A program made the translations under genes and the position numbers. The notes under the pieces were generated by a model that searched no databases, was not told where the DNA came from, and saw only the letters and a list, made by a program, of their open reading frames with translations. Shown here in pieces: positions 1 to 7,982 of a DNA stretch of 40,775 nt (its first letter is position 1; every line of letters begins with the position of its first letter). Source of the stretch: Puniceicoccales bacterium Verruco_02 (GTDB taxonomy: Bacteria > Verrucomicrobiota > Verrucomicrobiia > Opitutales > Oceanipulchritudinaceae); the NCBI GenBank assembly GCA_001604585.1, contig LVBW01000016.1, positions 1-40,775 on the forward strand, given 5' to 3'.

Positions 1-333
1 TTCGTAAACCAGTGCAGCTTGCTCAGGGCTTAGGTAGTCCTGATGCGCGGGGTTGGTCGAATCTATCGTTAGCCAGATTACGCCCTTTGCCGCCGCATCG
101 GCCTGCCACTGTTGCATCTTGCCTACCTTGTAGAACTTGTGGACAAAGGGGCAGTTGTGGTTGAACCACTCAAGGACCACGATTTGCCCTTGCAGGGAGG
201 ACAGCGAAATGTTCTCTCCGGAGAAACTTTTCAGGCTGAAGTCAGGGGCCTTTTCTCCGACTGTCAGGACGGCGGATGCCGTACTGGTCAGAATGGCAGT
301 GAAGAGTGCTGCAAGAGATAGGATCTTGTTCAT
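1..333 (-). CDS. Exported redoxin / peroxiredoxin-like protein, 3' end outside window
   Basis: Reading the minus strand from the ATG at 333 gives 111 open codons that run off the left edge, so only the N-terminal part is here. Residues 1-21 look like a Sec signal peptide (MNKILSLAALF core, cleavage after ASA). The mature part begins with the redoxin-type stretch VGEKAPDFSLKSFSG, then WFNHNCPFVHKFY around residues 56-68, with Cys61 as the only cysteine seen. This N-C-P-F pattern belongs to the AhpC/TSA-redoxin thioredoxin-fold family of secreted thiol proteins. A peroxidase or thiol-redox role in the envelope is inferred from family only. It is divergent from cysE. The missing C-terminus means a second domain cannot be excluded. 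Confidence 0.8.
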   Translation of the reverse strand, partial: MNKILSLAALFTAILTSTASAVLTVGEKAPDFSLKSFSGENISLSSLQGQIVVLEWFNHNCPFVHKFYKVGKMQQWQADAAAKGVIWLTIDSTNPAHQDYLSPEQAALVYE

Positions 334-459
334 ATGGCGATCTTGGTCAGGGTTACCGGCTTCATTAGCTAAAGAGTTCAACGGCTCTGGCAATATTCCG
401 TATCTTGAGGGCCGATGGGGCAGGAATATGTCATCTTGCCGGGCCTGAGACGGATTCTC

Positions 460-531
460 ATGTTGAAAAGTTCTCCTCGATGGGGTTTTGTAGCATTTGC
501 ATCGTTGGTGCTTAGTGCCGCGTGCCACTGA
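460..531 (+). CDS. Possible 23-codon leader or tiny lipoprotein-like peptide upstream of cysE
   Basis: An ATG at 460 opens a 23-codon frame that ends at the TGA at 529-531, 14 nt before the likely cysE start. The peptide has a short basic N-terminus, a hydrophobic stretch GFVAFASLVLSAA, and then Cys-His-stop. LSAAC is compatible with a lipobox. It could be an entericidin-sized lipoprotein, a leader peptide with a Cys codon just before its stop in front of a cysteine-biosynthesis gene, or chance. A GGA about 7 nt upstream is a weak ribosome site. It is too short for coding statistics. Confidence 0.25.
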   Translation: MLKSSPRWGFVAFASLVLSAACH

Positions 532-545
532 ATATACAGCTACAT

Positions 546-1358
546 ATGGACAAGCCAAAAGACATGGTGTGGGAGGCCATCAGGGCACAGGCCGAGGTGA
601 CTGCGCAGCGCGAGCCGGTCTTGGCCGAGTTGCTGCGCCAGAGCGTGTTGGACAATCGCACACTCGAAGAGGCTCTCAGCCACCGCATTTCGCGCAAGCT
701 GGGCCATCATGCCCTGTCCGAGCCGTATCTGCACGACCTGTTCGTGGAGACCTTTGCCCGCGATTCGCGCATAGGGCTGGACGTGCGCCGCGACATTGTG
801 GCGATTAACGAGCGCGACGCTGCCTGCCCGAACGAGCTTGCGCCATTTCTTTATTTCAAGGGCTTTCAGGCCATAACCGCCTACCGCATTGCGCACAGGC
901 TCTGGGTGGAGGGGCGAGAGGAAATCGCTCTCTACCTTCAGAGCATCGTGTCGCAGGTCTTTGGGGTGGATATACATCCTGCGGCCAGAATCGGGGCCGG
1001 TATCATGCTAGACCATGCAACCAGTATCGTCATTGGCGAGACGGCTGTCGTGGAGGACGATGTGTCGATGTTGCACGAGGTGACTTTGGGCGGCACGGGC
1101 AAGCAGCGCGGAGACAGGCATCCGAAGGTGCGGCGCAACGTGCTTATCGGTGCTGGAACGAAGATTCTGGGCAACATTGAGATTGGCCAAGGTGCTAGAA
1201 TTGGTGCCGGAAGCGTGGTTCTGGACGATGTGCCCCCGCACACGACCGCCGTGGGCGTGCCAGCAAGAGTCATAGGGCGGGAGCGCAACGAGGTGCCATC
1301 TGCAACGATGGATCACTACATCAACGTGAAAGACATCGTTCTGGATTACGTGATATAG
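546..1358 (+). CDS. cysE: Serine O-acetyltransferase
   Basis: It acetylates L-serine with acetyl-CoA to O-acetylserine, the first committed step of cysteine synthesis. The 270-residue product has the helical SAT N-terminal domain (about 1-135) followed by a left-handed beta-helix of hexapeptide repeats. The active-site segments LDHATSIVIGETAVV (Asp156-His157) and LGGTGKQRGDRHPKVR (His192) match the enzyme family closely, as does the PHTTAVGVPARVIG end of the helix. The chain ends in Ile, the residue that CysE C-termini insert into the CysK active site, so complex formation is plausible. A GTG at 522 would add eight residues but overlaps the short upstream frame; the ATG at 546 is preferred. 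No clear Shine-Dalgarno site is seen at either. Confidence 0.95.
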   Translation: MDKPKDMVWEAIRAQAEVTAQREPVLAELLRQSVLDNRTLEEALSHRISRKLGHHALSEPYLHDLFVETFARDSRIGLDVRRDIVAINERDAACPNELAPFLYFKGFQAITAYRIAHRLWVEGREEIALYLQSIVSQVFGVDIHPAARIGAGIMLDHATSIVIGETAVVEDDVSMLHEVTLGGTGKQRGDRHPKVRRNVLIGAGTKILGNIEIGQGARIGAGSVVLDDVPPHTTAVGVPARVIGRERNEVPSATMDHYINVKDIVLDYVI

Positions 1359-1470
1359 CCTGTCACGTAGAGTGGTTCTCAATATAATAACCGAGCGTAA
1401 CTCGCGCTCTTGACCAAATACCGCGGCTTCACTCTTGGCCAAGCGCCGCCTGCCTATCGCTGCACAATGG

Positions 1471-1508
1471 AAAAGCCGGTCCCCCCGTGAAGGGGATACC
1501 GGCTTTTG
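1471..1508. terminator. Bidirectional terminator between cysE and the symporter gene
   Basis: The arms AAAAGCCGGT and ACCGGCTTTT enclose a CCCC...GGGG inner stem, giving an A-tract and a T-tract on opposite sides. It lies between two convergent genes (cysE + and the symporter gene -), so it can serve both. Confidence 0.8.
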
Positions 1509-1542
1509 GCAGGAGGGGTCCCTGACGTTGTTTGAAAAAGGT

Positions 1543-3051
1543 CTATACCTTGCCGCGCATCGCTTCGAGGTTGTCGCGCAGCTCGTGCATCTTTTGCTTG
1601 CTGAGCGGGAATTTGACGATGGCCACGACGGCCACTGCGATGAACACCACGGGAACGGACGAGAGCATGATTCGAATCCAAAGTATGGTCTCCGGGGCCT
1701 GTGCGCCCTTCAGTTCGGCGCTAAAGCCGGTAGCCTGAAGTATCCAGCCGGATGCACCCGCGCCCACAGCCATGCCGACCTTGGATATCCAGCTCTGGCA
1801 GGCGGAGAAGGAACCTTCGCGGCGCTTGCCCGTCCCCAGTTCGTCGTAGTCGATTACGTCCGTAAGCAGCGAATTGTAAATGGTCCAGAACCCGGCACCC
1901 GTGAAGGCCACGCAGCCGCAGGCCAGCAGCTGCATCCAAGGATGATTCGGATTATAGAACCACCAGTCGCCGATGAAGGCGAGCTGTGCCATTACAAGGA
2001 CAAGAATCATGGCATGGCGCTTACCCCATGTTTTCGACACCCAAGTGTAGAAAGGAATGCCGCAAAAGCCGAAGATCATGCCCGCTATGCCCATCTTGAA
2101 ATTCCACATCGCGCCGAGGGCCACGTCGCCCTTGCAGACGTAGTAGAGAGTGTTGTAGTAGCCAAGGATGCCCACCATGCTGGTGCCTAGACCGTATGCG
2201 AGCACCATGACGAGAAGGAAGCGGAAAGGCTTGCAGGCAATGGCCTTGTAGATTGTGTCCACTATGGGCAGCTTCTCCTGCTTGCGGGCAACAATGTTCT
2301 TGTAGTAACGCTCCCTAAGAAGGAAGAACATCGCTATGGCGGAAACGGCGATAATCAAGCCCAGGATGACGCTGTAAACCTGTGCGCCCAGAAGGATGTT
2401 CGGTGCCTCGCCCTTGCCCCAGGCATCCGTGGTTGTAAAGAGTAGCTTCACGCGCTCTACTACATTGCCGAGGTTGGCCCCGTCCCAGACTGCCAGGGTG
2501 GTGAACTGGGCTGCGAAGAACATCGCCAGCTCGGGCATCTTCTGGATGGCGTTGCGCACTGCCATGACCTTCGTTCGCTCGTTGTAGTCGGGCGTCATCT
2601 CCATGCCAATGCCCGTCCATGCCATGATGAAGGAGCTGGTGAAGGTGATGTATATGGCCGAACTGATGGCCATGTACGTTATGTACTGCACGTTAGTCCA
2701 GCCCTGTTCCACGGCGTAGAGGAAGGGCATCGAAAGGCCCGTCAGGAGGCCGCCGATAAGTATGAAGGGCCTGCGACGGCCCCACTTGCTGCGCGTATTG
2801 TCCGAGATCCAGCCGAAGAACGGGTCTGTTATCGCGTCCCAGATGCGGTTGAACATCAGCAGGGTGCTGATCCAGTGCGCGGGAACGAATAGAAAGACGT
2901 TGAATACCTGAAAGGCGAAGGTGTTGTAGAGCCACTGGCCCCACATGTCCATGAAGGAGCCAAGGCCGTAGCCTATCTTTTGCGGGACTGGTACGCGGTC
3001 ACTTGGTGCAGCCTGCGTAGTTGCAGGGTTTGGGGCGGGTGAAGAAGCCAT
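1543..3051 (-). CDS. GPH-family sugar:cation symporter (MelB-like MFS)
   Basis: A 502-residue polytopic membrane protein. After a short Pro/Ala-rich N-terminus, the first segment (KIGYGLGSF...) and the signature DPFFGWISDNTRSKWGRRRP at the end of helix 2 place it in the glycoside-pentoside-hexuronide:cation symporter family (MFS_2). Members couple uptake of sugars or glycosides to Na+ or H+; the substrate here cannot be read from sequence. About twelve hydrophobic segments are visible, with a basic cytoplasmic loop near residues 245-275 (LRERYYKNIVARKQEK) as usual for the family. It is a single-gene unit with a terminator downstream and a 12-bp palindrome upstream that could be an operator. 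No glycosidase or sugar-kinase gene lies next to it. Confidence 0.88.
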   Translation of the reverse strand: MASSPAPNPATTQAAPSDRVPVPQKIGYGLGSFMDMWGQWLYNTFAFQVFNVFLFVPAHWISTLLMFNRIWDAITDPFFGWISDNTRSKWGRRRPFILIGGLLTGLSMPFLYAVEQGWTNVQYITYMAISSAIYITFTSSFIMAWTGIGMEMTPDYNERTKVMAVRNAIQKMPELAMFFAAQFTTLAVWDGANLGNVVERVKLLFTTTDAWGKGEAPNILLGAQVYSVILGLIIAVSAIAMFFLLRERYYKNIVARKQEKLPIVDTIYKAIACKPFRFLLVMVLAYGLGTSMVGILGYYNTLYYVCKGDVALGAMWNFKMGIAGMIFGFCGIPFYTWVSKTWGKRHAMILVLVMAQLAFIGDWWFYNPNHPWMQLLACGCVAFTGAGFWTIYNSLLTDVIDYDELGTGKRREGSFSACQSWISKVGMAVGAGASGWILQATGFSAELKGAQAPETILWIRIMLSSVPVVFIAVAVVAIVKFPLSKQKMHELRDNLEAMRGKV

Positions 3052-3144
3052 CAGACAGTGTGTGTGAAGTGGGGTTCAATGTGGGGGTGTGAACAGGGCC
3101 GGAGTATGAAGTTCCAAAGTTTTCGCGCAAGGCAAAAGGCCCAG

Positions 3145-3156
3145 TTTAACGTTAAA
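3145..3156. promoter_or_regulatory. 12-bp palindrome TTTAACGTTAAA, candidate operator
   Basis: A perfect palindrome centred on AACGTT lies about 94 bp upstream of the symporter start, within the gap between the symporter and the next minus-strand gene. A CG-centred AACGTT core is typical of LacI/GalR-family operators. No regulator gene is adjacent, so the assignment is inferred. Confidence 0.35.
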
Positions 3157-3268
3157 TCTGCCGCATCGCAGACATGGCATGCCAACGCATATGCCCCATC
3201 TAGGTCAGTTGGTACACAAGAGTGTGCGCCCTTGTAACCTTCGGTAAGTAGCTCTCGGACGCGGCTTT

Positions 3269-4099
3269 CTACTTTGTTGTCTTTTTCGGTGCCTCGGCCT
3301 TGTTGTCCGGCTCCACGCGAACTACGAAGCACTCCTTGAGCAGCTTGTATTCGGAAAGAAAGTCCCGCAGCGAAGCGTAGGTCGCTGTCTGGTATTTGCC
3401 ATCCTCGACATCTTTGTTGCTCACGCCGCTCATGAAGTTCACCCCGATGCGCTCGACCATGCTCAGCTTGATTATGCTGGGCTTGAAGTATTGGCGAATG
3501 TTGGAGAAGACCCTCTCCGGGTCATCGCTCTTGTAAATGGAGGCCACGAGCACCTTGAGCGTATGTGTGACGCAGTTGTCGTACTGATCGTTGAAAGGGT
3601 TGGCCAAGAGGTTGTATTTCGGGTTGTGGAACTTCACGTATGCGGGAGAGCGAAGCACCTCCAGTATGCGTAGCTGGAGCTCGTCGCTGGGCACAATGAT
3701 GCCGATTTCCGGCTCCACTGCCCCGGAGCACATGTCGAATGTGAAGTCCTGCACCAGTTGGCTGCGGTCTTTGTCGCCGTCCACCCCCTGGTAGAGGTTG
3801 TAAACGCAGTAGGTGTAGCCGAGCTGCCCGTCGTCGCGAAGCACTGGCTCGAACACCGCGATGCCAACATGGGTGAAGTCAATGCCCTCGGGCATCTCGG
3901 CGCGTGGGCGCCCGCAACGGGCTATGAAGGCCACGTTAACCTTGCGCTCGTCCATCTGGCGGTTCACCTCGGCGGAGAGTTTCTCCACGTATTCTGCGCC
4001 GTAGCGGTCTATTGCCTGATAGCTCTGTTGGGCGCTGCCTGCGTCCAGCCTGCCAAACATCATGACAAGGCAAAGTAACAAGGGGGCTATTCTATTCAT
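3269..4099 (-). CDS. Exported DUF2145-like protein, possible papain/NlpC-like fold
   Basis: A 276-residue protein with a signal peptide (residues 1-23, cleavage after GSA). The mature part contains NVAFIARCGRPRAEMPEGID followed by FTHVGIAVFEP (His77), and later NPFNDQYDNCVTHTLKVL (Cys176). The order of a His in a THVG motif and a later Asn-Cys in an N-P-F...NC block resembles DUF2145 and permuted NlpC/P60-like proteins. Catalysis is not demonstrated, and the resemblance is from memory of the motif. The C-terminus is Lys-rich (KAEAPKKTTK). The gene lies 50 nt downstream of another exported minus-strand gene and may be co-transcribed with it. Cellular role unknown; the periplasm is the likely location. 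Confidence 0.7.
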   Translation of the reverse strand: MNRIAPLLLCLVMMFGRLDAGSAQQSYQAIDRYGAEYVEKLSAEVNRQMDERKVNVAFIARCGRPRAEMPEGIDFTHVGIAVFEPVLRDDGQLGYTYCVYNLYQGVDGDKDRSQLVQDFTFDMCSGAVEPEIGIIVPSDELQLRILEVLRSPAYVKFHNPKYNLLANPFNDQYDNCVTHTLKVLVASIYKSDDPERVFSNIRQYFKPSIIKLSMVERIGVNFMSGVSNKDVEDGKYQTATYASLRDFLSEYKLLKECFVVRVEPDNKAEAPKKTTK

Positions 4100-4149
4100 G
4101 GGGGATTATTGGAATTGCTGGAGTTGATTGGTCCTTCGTCATGCGCTGG

Positions 4150-4548
4150 CTATTGAGCCATCATGCGGTCCGGAGAGGGGTCGGACACTCCGCCGCTCTG
4201 CTCTTTGTCGGGCTTGACAAAGCTGCCGTCCAGCGATGGGCGCTCTCCCGGCTTGCCGCTCAGGGCATCCCACATGGTGTCCGCCCCGGCGGGCAGTTCC
4301 TCCCCTCCCTGGCGCAGAACCCACAGTGGGAGGGCTGGTCTTTGCGTTCCCGAGGCCACTTTTATACCCACGCTCTCTCCCATGTTCTGCATCGCCAGCC
4401 TTCCCTTCGTCATGGCCGATCCAGCGGCAGCCCGTGACGCAGCAAAGAGGGAATCACCATGCAAAGCGGAGCCAGCGGGCAGGACGGCGATAATAACCAG
4501 AGCGAAAGGCAGCACACGCCGCCTGACCGATGCGTATGTTTGAGGCAT
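4150..4548 (-). CDS. Small exported protein of unknown function
   Basis: A 132-residue product that I do not recognise. The ATG at 4548 gives a convincing signal peptide (basic ASVRRR, then VLPFALVIIAVLPAGSA). A TTG at 4584 would add 12 residues in front and is less likely. The mature chain is Ala/Gly/Ser/Pro-rich and low in order-promoting residues, with a GGEELPAG segment and a disordered, charged C-terminus ending SDPSPDRMMAQ. There are no cysteines in the mature part and no known domain. It is followed at 50 nt by the DUF2145-like gene on the same strand, suggesting a two-gene exported unit. Length and strand context support a real gene; coding bias is not strong. Confidence 0.5.
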   Translation of the reverse strand: MPQTYASVRRRVLPFALVIIAVLPAGSALHGDSLFAASRAAAGSAMTKGRLAMQNMGESVGIKVASGTQRPALPLWVLRQGGEELPAGADTMWDALSGKPGERPSLDGSFVKPDKEQSGGVSDPSPDRMMAQ

Positions 4549-4735
4549 AACGCATTTGATGATACTATCCCAGAAGTTGTTCAAGCATATTCCGATTCCT
4601 GCCTTGTGTGGGTATTCCCAAGACGCATTAAAAAAGGAAGAAACAAAGCCCTCGTCGCGGCTGTCCCATGAGCCGCCTCAGATTGCATAGCTGCGCTCTT
4701 GCTCCCGTGCTCACAAACATATTTACATCTACCTC

Positions 4736-5161
4736 ATGTCACGTTTTCGCCCCATTGCCCTGTTTCTTGCCCTGTCGCTGTTTGCGTTCGTTCTAGGCGC
4801 CTGCAAATCCCACAAAATCCTTCCAGAACTGCACACTGCCTTGGTTGGTACTTGGAAAGGCGAGCAGAGCGGCGCGTATCTTACTATTTACAGTGACGGG
4901 CGCTTTGTCTTGGAGCGTGCATTGGGCGTTCAAGAGGGAACAAGGATTCTTGGCAAGGTCCAGCGCGGGCGCGACATGCTGAAATTCTTCAACTACAGCC
5001 CATCGGCAAGCTGCCCCGGCCAAGACGGCACGTACCGCTTTGTGCGCGTCGATGATACGCTGGCTTTGGAGGTCGTCGAGGAGGAATGTCCGGAGCGTCT
5101 TGCCCAGCTTGACAAGAGCTGGACCCTGTACCGCCGCACTCCCCAGCCCATCGGCAACTAG
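4736..5161 (+). CDS. Small lipoprotein, lipocalin-like pattern
   Basis: A 141-residue protein with a type II signal peptide: RFRP, a hydrophobic core, and the lipobox LGAC with Cys23 as the lipidation site. After it come ALVGTWKGEQSGAYLTIYSD and ERALGVQEGTRILGKVQRGR, where a G-T-W near the start and alternating beta-strands resemble small lipocalin-like or META-like lipoproteins. Two further cysteines (in SASCPG and EEECPE) may form a disulfide. It is exported to the envelope by inference. It lies 155 nt upstream of hisC and is divergent from the exported pair to its left. Specific function unknown. Confidence 0.75.
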   Translation: MSRFRPIALFLALSLFAFVLGACKSHKILPELHTALVGTWKGEQSGAYLTIYSDGRFVLERALGVQEGTRILGKVQRGRDMLKFFNYSPSASCPGQDGTYRFVRVDDTLALEVVEEECPERLAQLDKSWTLYRRTPQPIGN

Positions 5162-5316
5162 AACGCCATTGCGCGTGCTATTCCGGCCGGGCGGCAAGTC
5201 CATTTACTGGATGGTTTGGACCTGTTGGAGCGGGTTTCGGCCGTCATGCTTGCGGTGAGGGTTCGCCAATGGCTGGACATTATGCCCTTTCCCCGGTTTA
5301 TTGAGGCCATCTTTCC

Positions 5317-6426
5317 ATGAACTACGCACAGATGCTCCGGCCCGCCATTGCCACGGTGCCCGTTTACGAACCCGGCAAACCAATCGAAGTTGTGGCACGC
5401 GAACTTGGCCTTTGCCCTGATGGAATAGCCAAGATGGCCTCCAACGAGAACCCTCTTGGCAGCTCTCCCAAGGCTCTTGCGGCTGCAAAAGAGGCCCTGT
5501 CCGGCGCATGGATGTACCCGGAGAACAGCGGCTATTTCCTGCGCAACAGGCTGGCCCAGAAGCTAGGCGTAGAGGTGTCGATGCTGACAATCAGCGCTGG
5601 TTCGAACGATTACCTGTACATGCTTGGGGATCTTTTCATGGCCCCCGGCGTGGAAGTAGTGATGAGCAAGCCCGCCTTCATTACGGGAAAAATCGCGGCC
5701 CTTCTCTGCGGCGCCAGCCCGGTGGAAGTGCCGCTCAAGGCGGACCTTTCGCAGGATCTTGACGGCCTTCTTGCCGCCATTACGGAGAAAACACGCATCG
5801 TTTACCTGCCCGACCCGAACAACCCGACGGGCACGGTCTGTACTCAGGCCGAGCTTGACCGCTTCGTGGCGGCTCTGCCCGACCACGTGCTCCTTGCCTA
5901 TGACGAGGCTTATCGCGAATACCGTGCCGAGGCCCCGGATCTAATTCCCCATATCCGCGCTGGCAAAAAGATAATCTGTACGCGCACCTTCTCCAAAATC
6001 TACGGTCTTGCGGGTCTTCGCGTGGGTTACGCGATAAGTTCGCCGGAGCTGGCGGGTTTTATCAATCGGGTTCGTCCGCCCTTCAACGTGTCCGTCCCCG
6101 CTCTGGCCGCTGCGTTGGCCGCCGTGGATGACGACGAGTGGGTGGAGAAATGTCGCTGTGCAAATGCGGCGGGCCTTGTCGAACTGCGCGAAGGGCTGGA
6201 GGCTCTGGGCCTTGCCTGCGTGAAGGGGGAGGCCAACTTCATACTCTGCCGCTTCGGGGCGGACGCCATGAGCATATACGACAAATTGCAGGCAAGAGGC
6301 TGGATAGTCCGTCCTGTGAAGAACTACGGCCTGCCCGAGTACCTGCGCATCAGTGTGGGTACTGAGGCTCAGAACGCGGGCCTAGTTGCCGCAGTCCGCG
6401 CCCTTCTGGCCGAACGCGCCTTATAA
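5317..6426 (+). CDS. hisC: Histidinol-phosphate aminotransferase
   Basis: A PLP-dependent fold-type I aminotransferase that interconverts imidazole-acetol phosphate plus glutamate and histidinol phosphate plus 2-oxoglutarate in histidine synthesis. The 369-residue chain shows the N-terminal SNENPLGSSP motif (residues 42-51), PDPNNPTGT (166-173), AYDEAY (194-199) and the PLP lysine Lys227 in TFSKIYGLAGLRVGY. These are the HisC set; a related aromatic or alpha-amino-acid aminotransferase specificity cannot be excluded. The stop codon overlaps the start of the next gene by one base (TAATG), which suggests translational coupling. hisD lies 34 kb away at the other end of the window, so his genes are scattered here. 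Confidence 0.92.
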   Translation: MNYAQMLRPAIATVPVYEPGKPIEVVARELGLCPDGIAKMASNENPLGSSPKALAAAKEALSGAWMYPENSGYFLRNRLAQKLGVEVSMLTISAGSNDYLYMLGDLFMAPGVEVVMSKPAFITGKIAALLCGASPVEVPLKADLSQDLDGLLAAITEKTRIVYLPDPNNPTGTVCTQAELDRFVAALPDHVLLAYDEAYREYRAEAPDLIPHIRAGKKIICTRTFSKIYGLAGLRVGYAISSPELAGFINRVRPPFNVSVPALAAALAAVDDDEWVEKCRCANAAGLVELREGLEALGLACVKGEANFILCRFGADAMSIYDKLQARGWIVRPVKNYGLPEYLRISVGTEAQNAGLVAAVRALLAERAL

Positions 6427-7733
6427 TGAACGCCACCGACGCATCTTTGCTCCCGAGTCTGGCGGCGGGCCTTCTGCCCATGCTGTTCAACGGCGTGCTC
6501 GTGGCGGCGGAGCTGGCTCTTCTAAGGGTATGTTTTAGCCACTTCGAGCCAGAGCTGGCCGACAAGTTGCGCGCACGTGCGGCGCTGCGCCCAATGATGG
6601 AGCATGCCGAGCGCACGGTGCGTCTAGCCCGCAGCGGCAGCCTTCTCTGCGTCATACTCTATGCACTGGCCCTTCTGAGGGCGGCTGACATTCTCTTCGA
6701 CAGTATAGAGCCAAGGTTGGGCGACTACTGGGCGGGGGCGGCCGCGGTAACTTTCTTCATTGTAGGCTATGCGCTTTACGCACTATTCGGTGTACTGCTC
6801 CCCCGCGCCATCGGCCTTCGTCACCCGGAGGGCGCATTGAGGGTCGGACGCCTCGCCTTGGGCCTCTTCGCGCCCCTGGACTGGCTGGTCTTGGGGCCTG
6901 TGCACGCCATTATACGTCGTCTATTGAAGGCGGTTGGTGTCGAAGAGGTGCCGGGGCTGGACTCGCTGGGCCTCGATGCAAAGCCAGCCGATGGCGGGCA
7001 GGACACAAACCAGCCCGCGCCCATTGCCCAGCGCATACTTAGCAACGCGCTTGAGATGCGCAGCCTTGTCGTAAGCGATGTACTGCTGCCCCGGCATCAG
7101 GTGCAGTGGATGGACCTGAACGACAGCCCGGAGGCCAACCTGAAACTGGCACGAGACACTGGGCACACCCGCTTCCCTCTTTGTGAGGGGGATTTGGACC
7201 GCTGCCTCGGCCTTGTCCACATCAAGGACATATTCCGCAAGGTGCGTAATCCGCGCCGCTTGGATCTACGCCGCATAAAGCGCGACATTCTTCGCATTTC
7301 CCCCGATATGAAGGTGGAGGAAGCCCTGCAACTGCTCCTTGGCAAGCGCCAGCACATGGCGCTCGTCGTGGACGAGTTTCGCGGGGCGGAGGGTATCCTG
7401 ACTCTGGAGCGCCTGCTGGAGTTGCTCGTTGGCGATATTCGAGACGAGTTCGACGTGGAGGAGGACAATATTCGCCTCATGCCCAACGGGGAATACAGCG
7501 TTAGCGGCCTGACCCCGGTTTACGAACTGGAGCGCAAGCTGGACGTGGAGTTCAGCAATCAGGCCCTGTCCAGCTTCGGCGGTCTTATCACGGCCGAGCT
7601 TGGCCGCATACCTGCCAGCGGAGAGTTGCTCTCTCTGGACGGCCTGGAAATCGTCGTCACCGAAGTGGACGAGCGTCGGGTCATTAGCGCAAGGGTCCGC
7701 AAGACAGAGCCTCACGACGAGGATGAGGAATAG
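6426..7733 (+). CDS. CorC/HlyC-type CBS-domain membrane protein (CNNM/DUF21)
   Basis: A 435-residue membrane protein. Residues 1-190 carry about four hydrophobic segments of a CNNM/DUF21 transmembrane domain. Residues about 200-330 hold two CBS motifs, including CLGLVHIKDIF and MALVVDEFRGAEGILTLERL. The C-terminal 90 residues are a CorC_HlyC domain (YSVSGLTPVYELERKLDV, TAELGRIPASGE). Proteins of this architecture are linked to Mg2+/Co2+ homeostasis or efflux, although several have only this general annotation. The end is acidic (PHDEDEE). The start overlaps the hisC stop by one base, so the two are translated from the same message despite unrelated roles. Confidence 0.88.
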   Translation: MNATDASLLPSLAAGLLPMLFNGVLVAAELALLRVCFSHFEPELADKLRARAALRPMMEHAERTVRLARSGSLLCVILYALALLRAADILFDSIEPRLGDYWAGAAAVTFFIVGYALYALFGVLLPRAIGLRHPEGALRVGRLALGLFAPLDWLVLGPVHAIIRRLLKAVGVEEVPGLDSLGLDAKPADGGQDTNQPAPIAQRILSNALEMRSLVVSDVLLPRHQVQWMDLNDSPEANLKLARDTGHTRFPLCEGDLDRCLGLVHIKDIFRKVRNPRRLDLRRIKRDILRISPDMKVEEALQLLLGKRQHMALVVDEFRGAEGILTLERLLELLVGDIRDEFDVEEDNIRLMPNGEYSVSGLTPVYELERKLDVEFSNQALSSFGGLITAELGRIPASGELLSLDGLEIVVTEVDERRVISARVRKTEPHDEDEE

Positions 7734-7756
7734 ACCGGGCTAGCCAGAGGGCGTGT

Positions 7757-7862
7757 TTCAAAGTGCGGGGCGGAAGTGAAATTCCTAAGCCCTGAGAGGG
7801 CGTTTGGAAAGGCGAAGCAGGGCAGAACCACCATCGCACTTCATGCCCGCCCGCACTTTGAA
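7757..7862. repeat. 106-nt inverted-repeat element upstream of thrC
   Basis: The arms TTCAAAGTGCGGG (7757-7769) and CCCGCACTTTGAA (7850-7862) pair perfectly over 13 bp. They are followed inward by AAGTG (7774-7778) and CACTT (7837-7841) across an internal bulge. Inside sits a second small hairpin GCCCT-gag-AGGGC (7789-7801). It occupies most of the 249-nt gap between the CorC-type gene and thrC, and no second copy was noticed in the window. It could be a leader structure, a terminator of the upstream unit, or a small palindromic mobile or REP-like element. Confidence 0.6.
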
Positions 7863-7982
7863 TCTGACCCTATTAAGAGTGGCATTGTTGACTCTGTTGT
7901 GGGTTGCACCAAAGACCCCTGTGGACAGCATTCTAAACCCTTGCCCTGTGGAAGGATTGCCCGTTTAATCGACGCTCAGAAC

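Noticed and set aside
1435-2190. 251-codon plus-strand open frame
   Set aside because: It lies antisense to the symporter gene, has a His/Ala/Glu-rich translation without a domain, and overlaps the terminator; it is a shadow of the GC-rich minus-strand gene.
3051-3332. 93-codon minus-strand frame between the symporter and the DUF2145-like gene
   Set aside because: It overlaps the end of the exported gene in another frame, shows no signal, domain or ribosome site, and contains the palindrome region.
7776-7982. N-terminal extension of ThrC from an upstream ATG
   Set aside because: The 69 extra residues do not fit the enzyme family and cross the inverted-repeat element; MNFISTRGG at 7983 is the family start.
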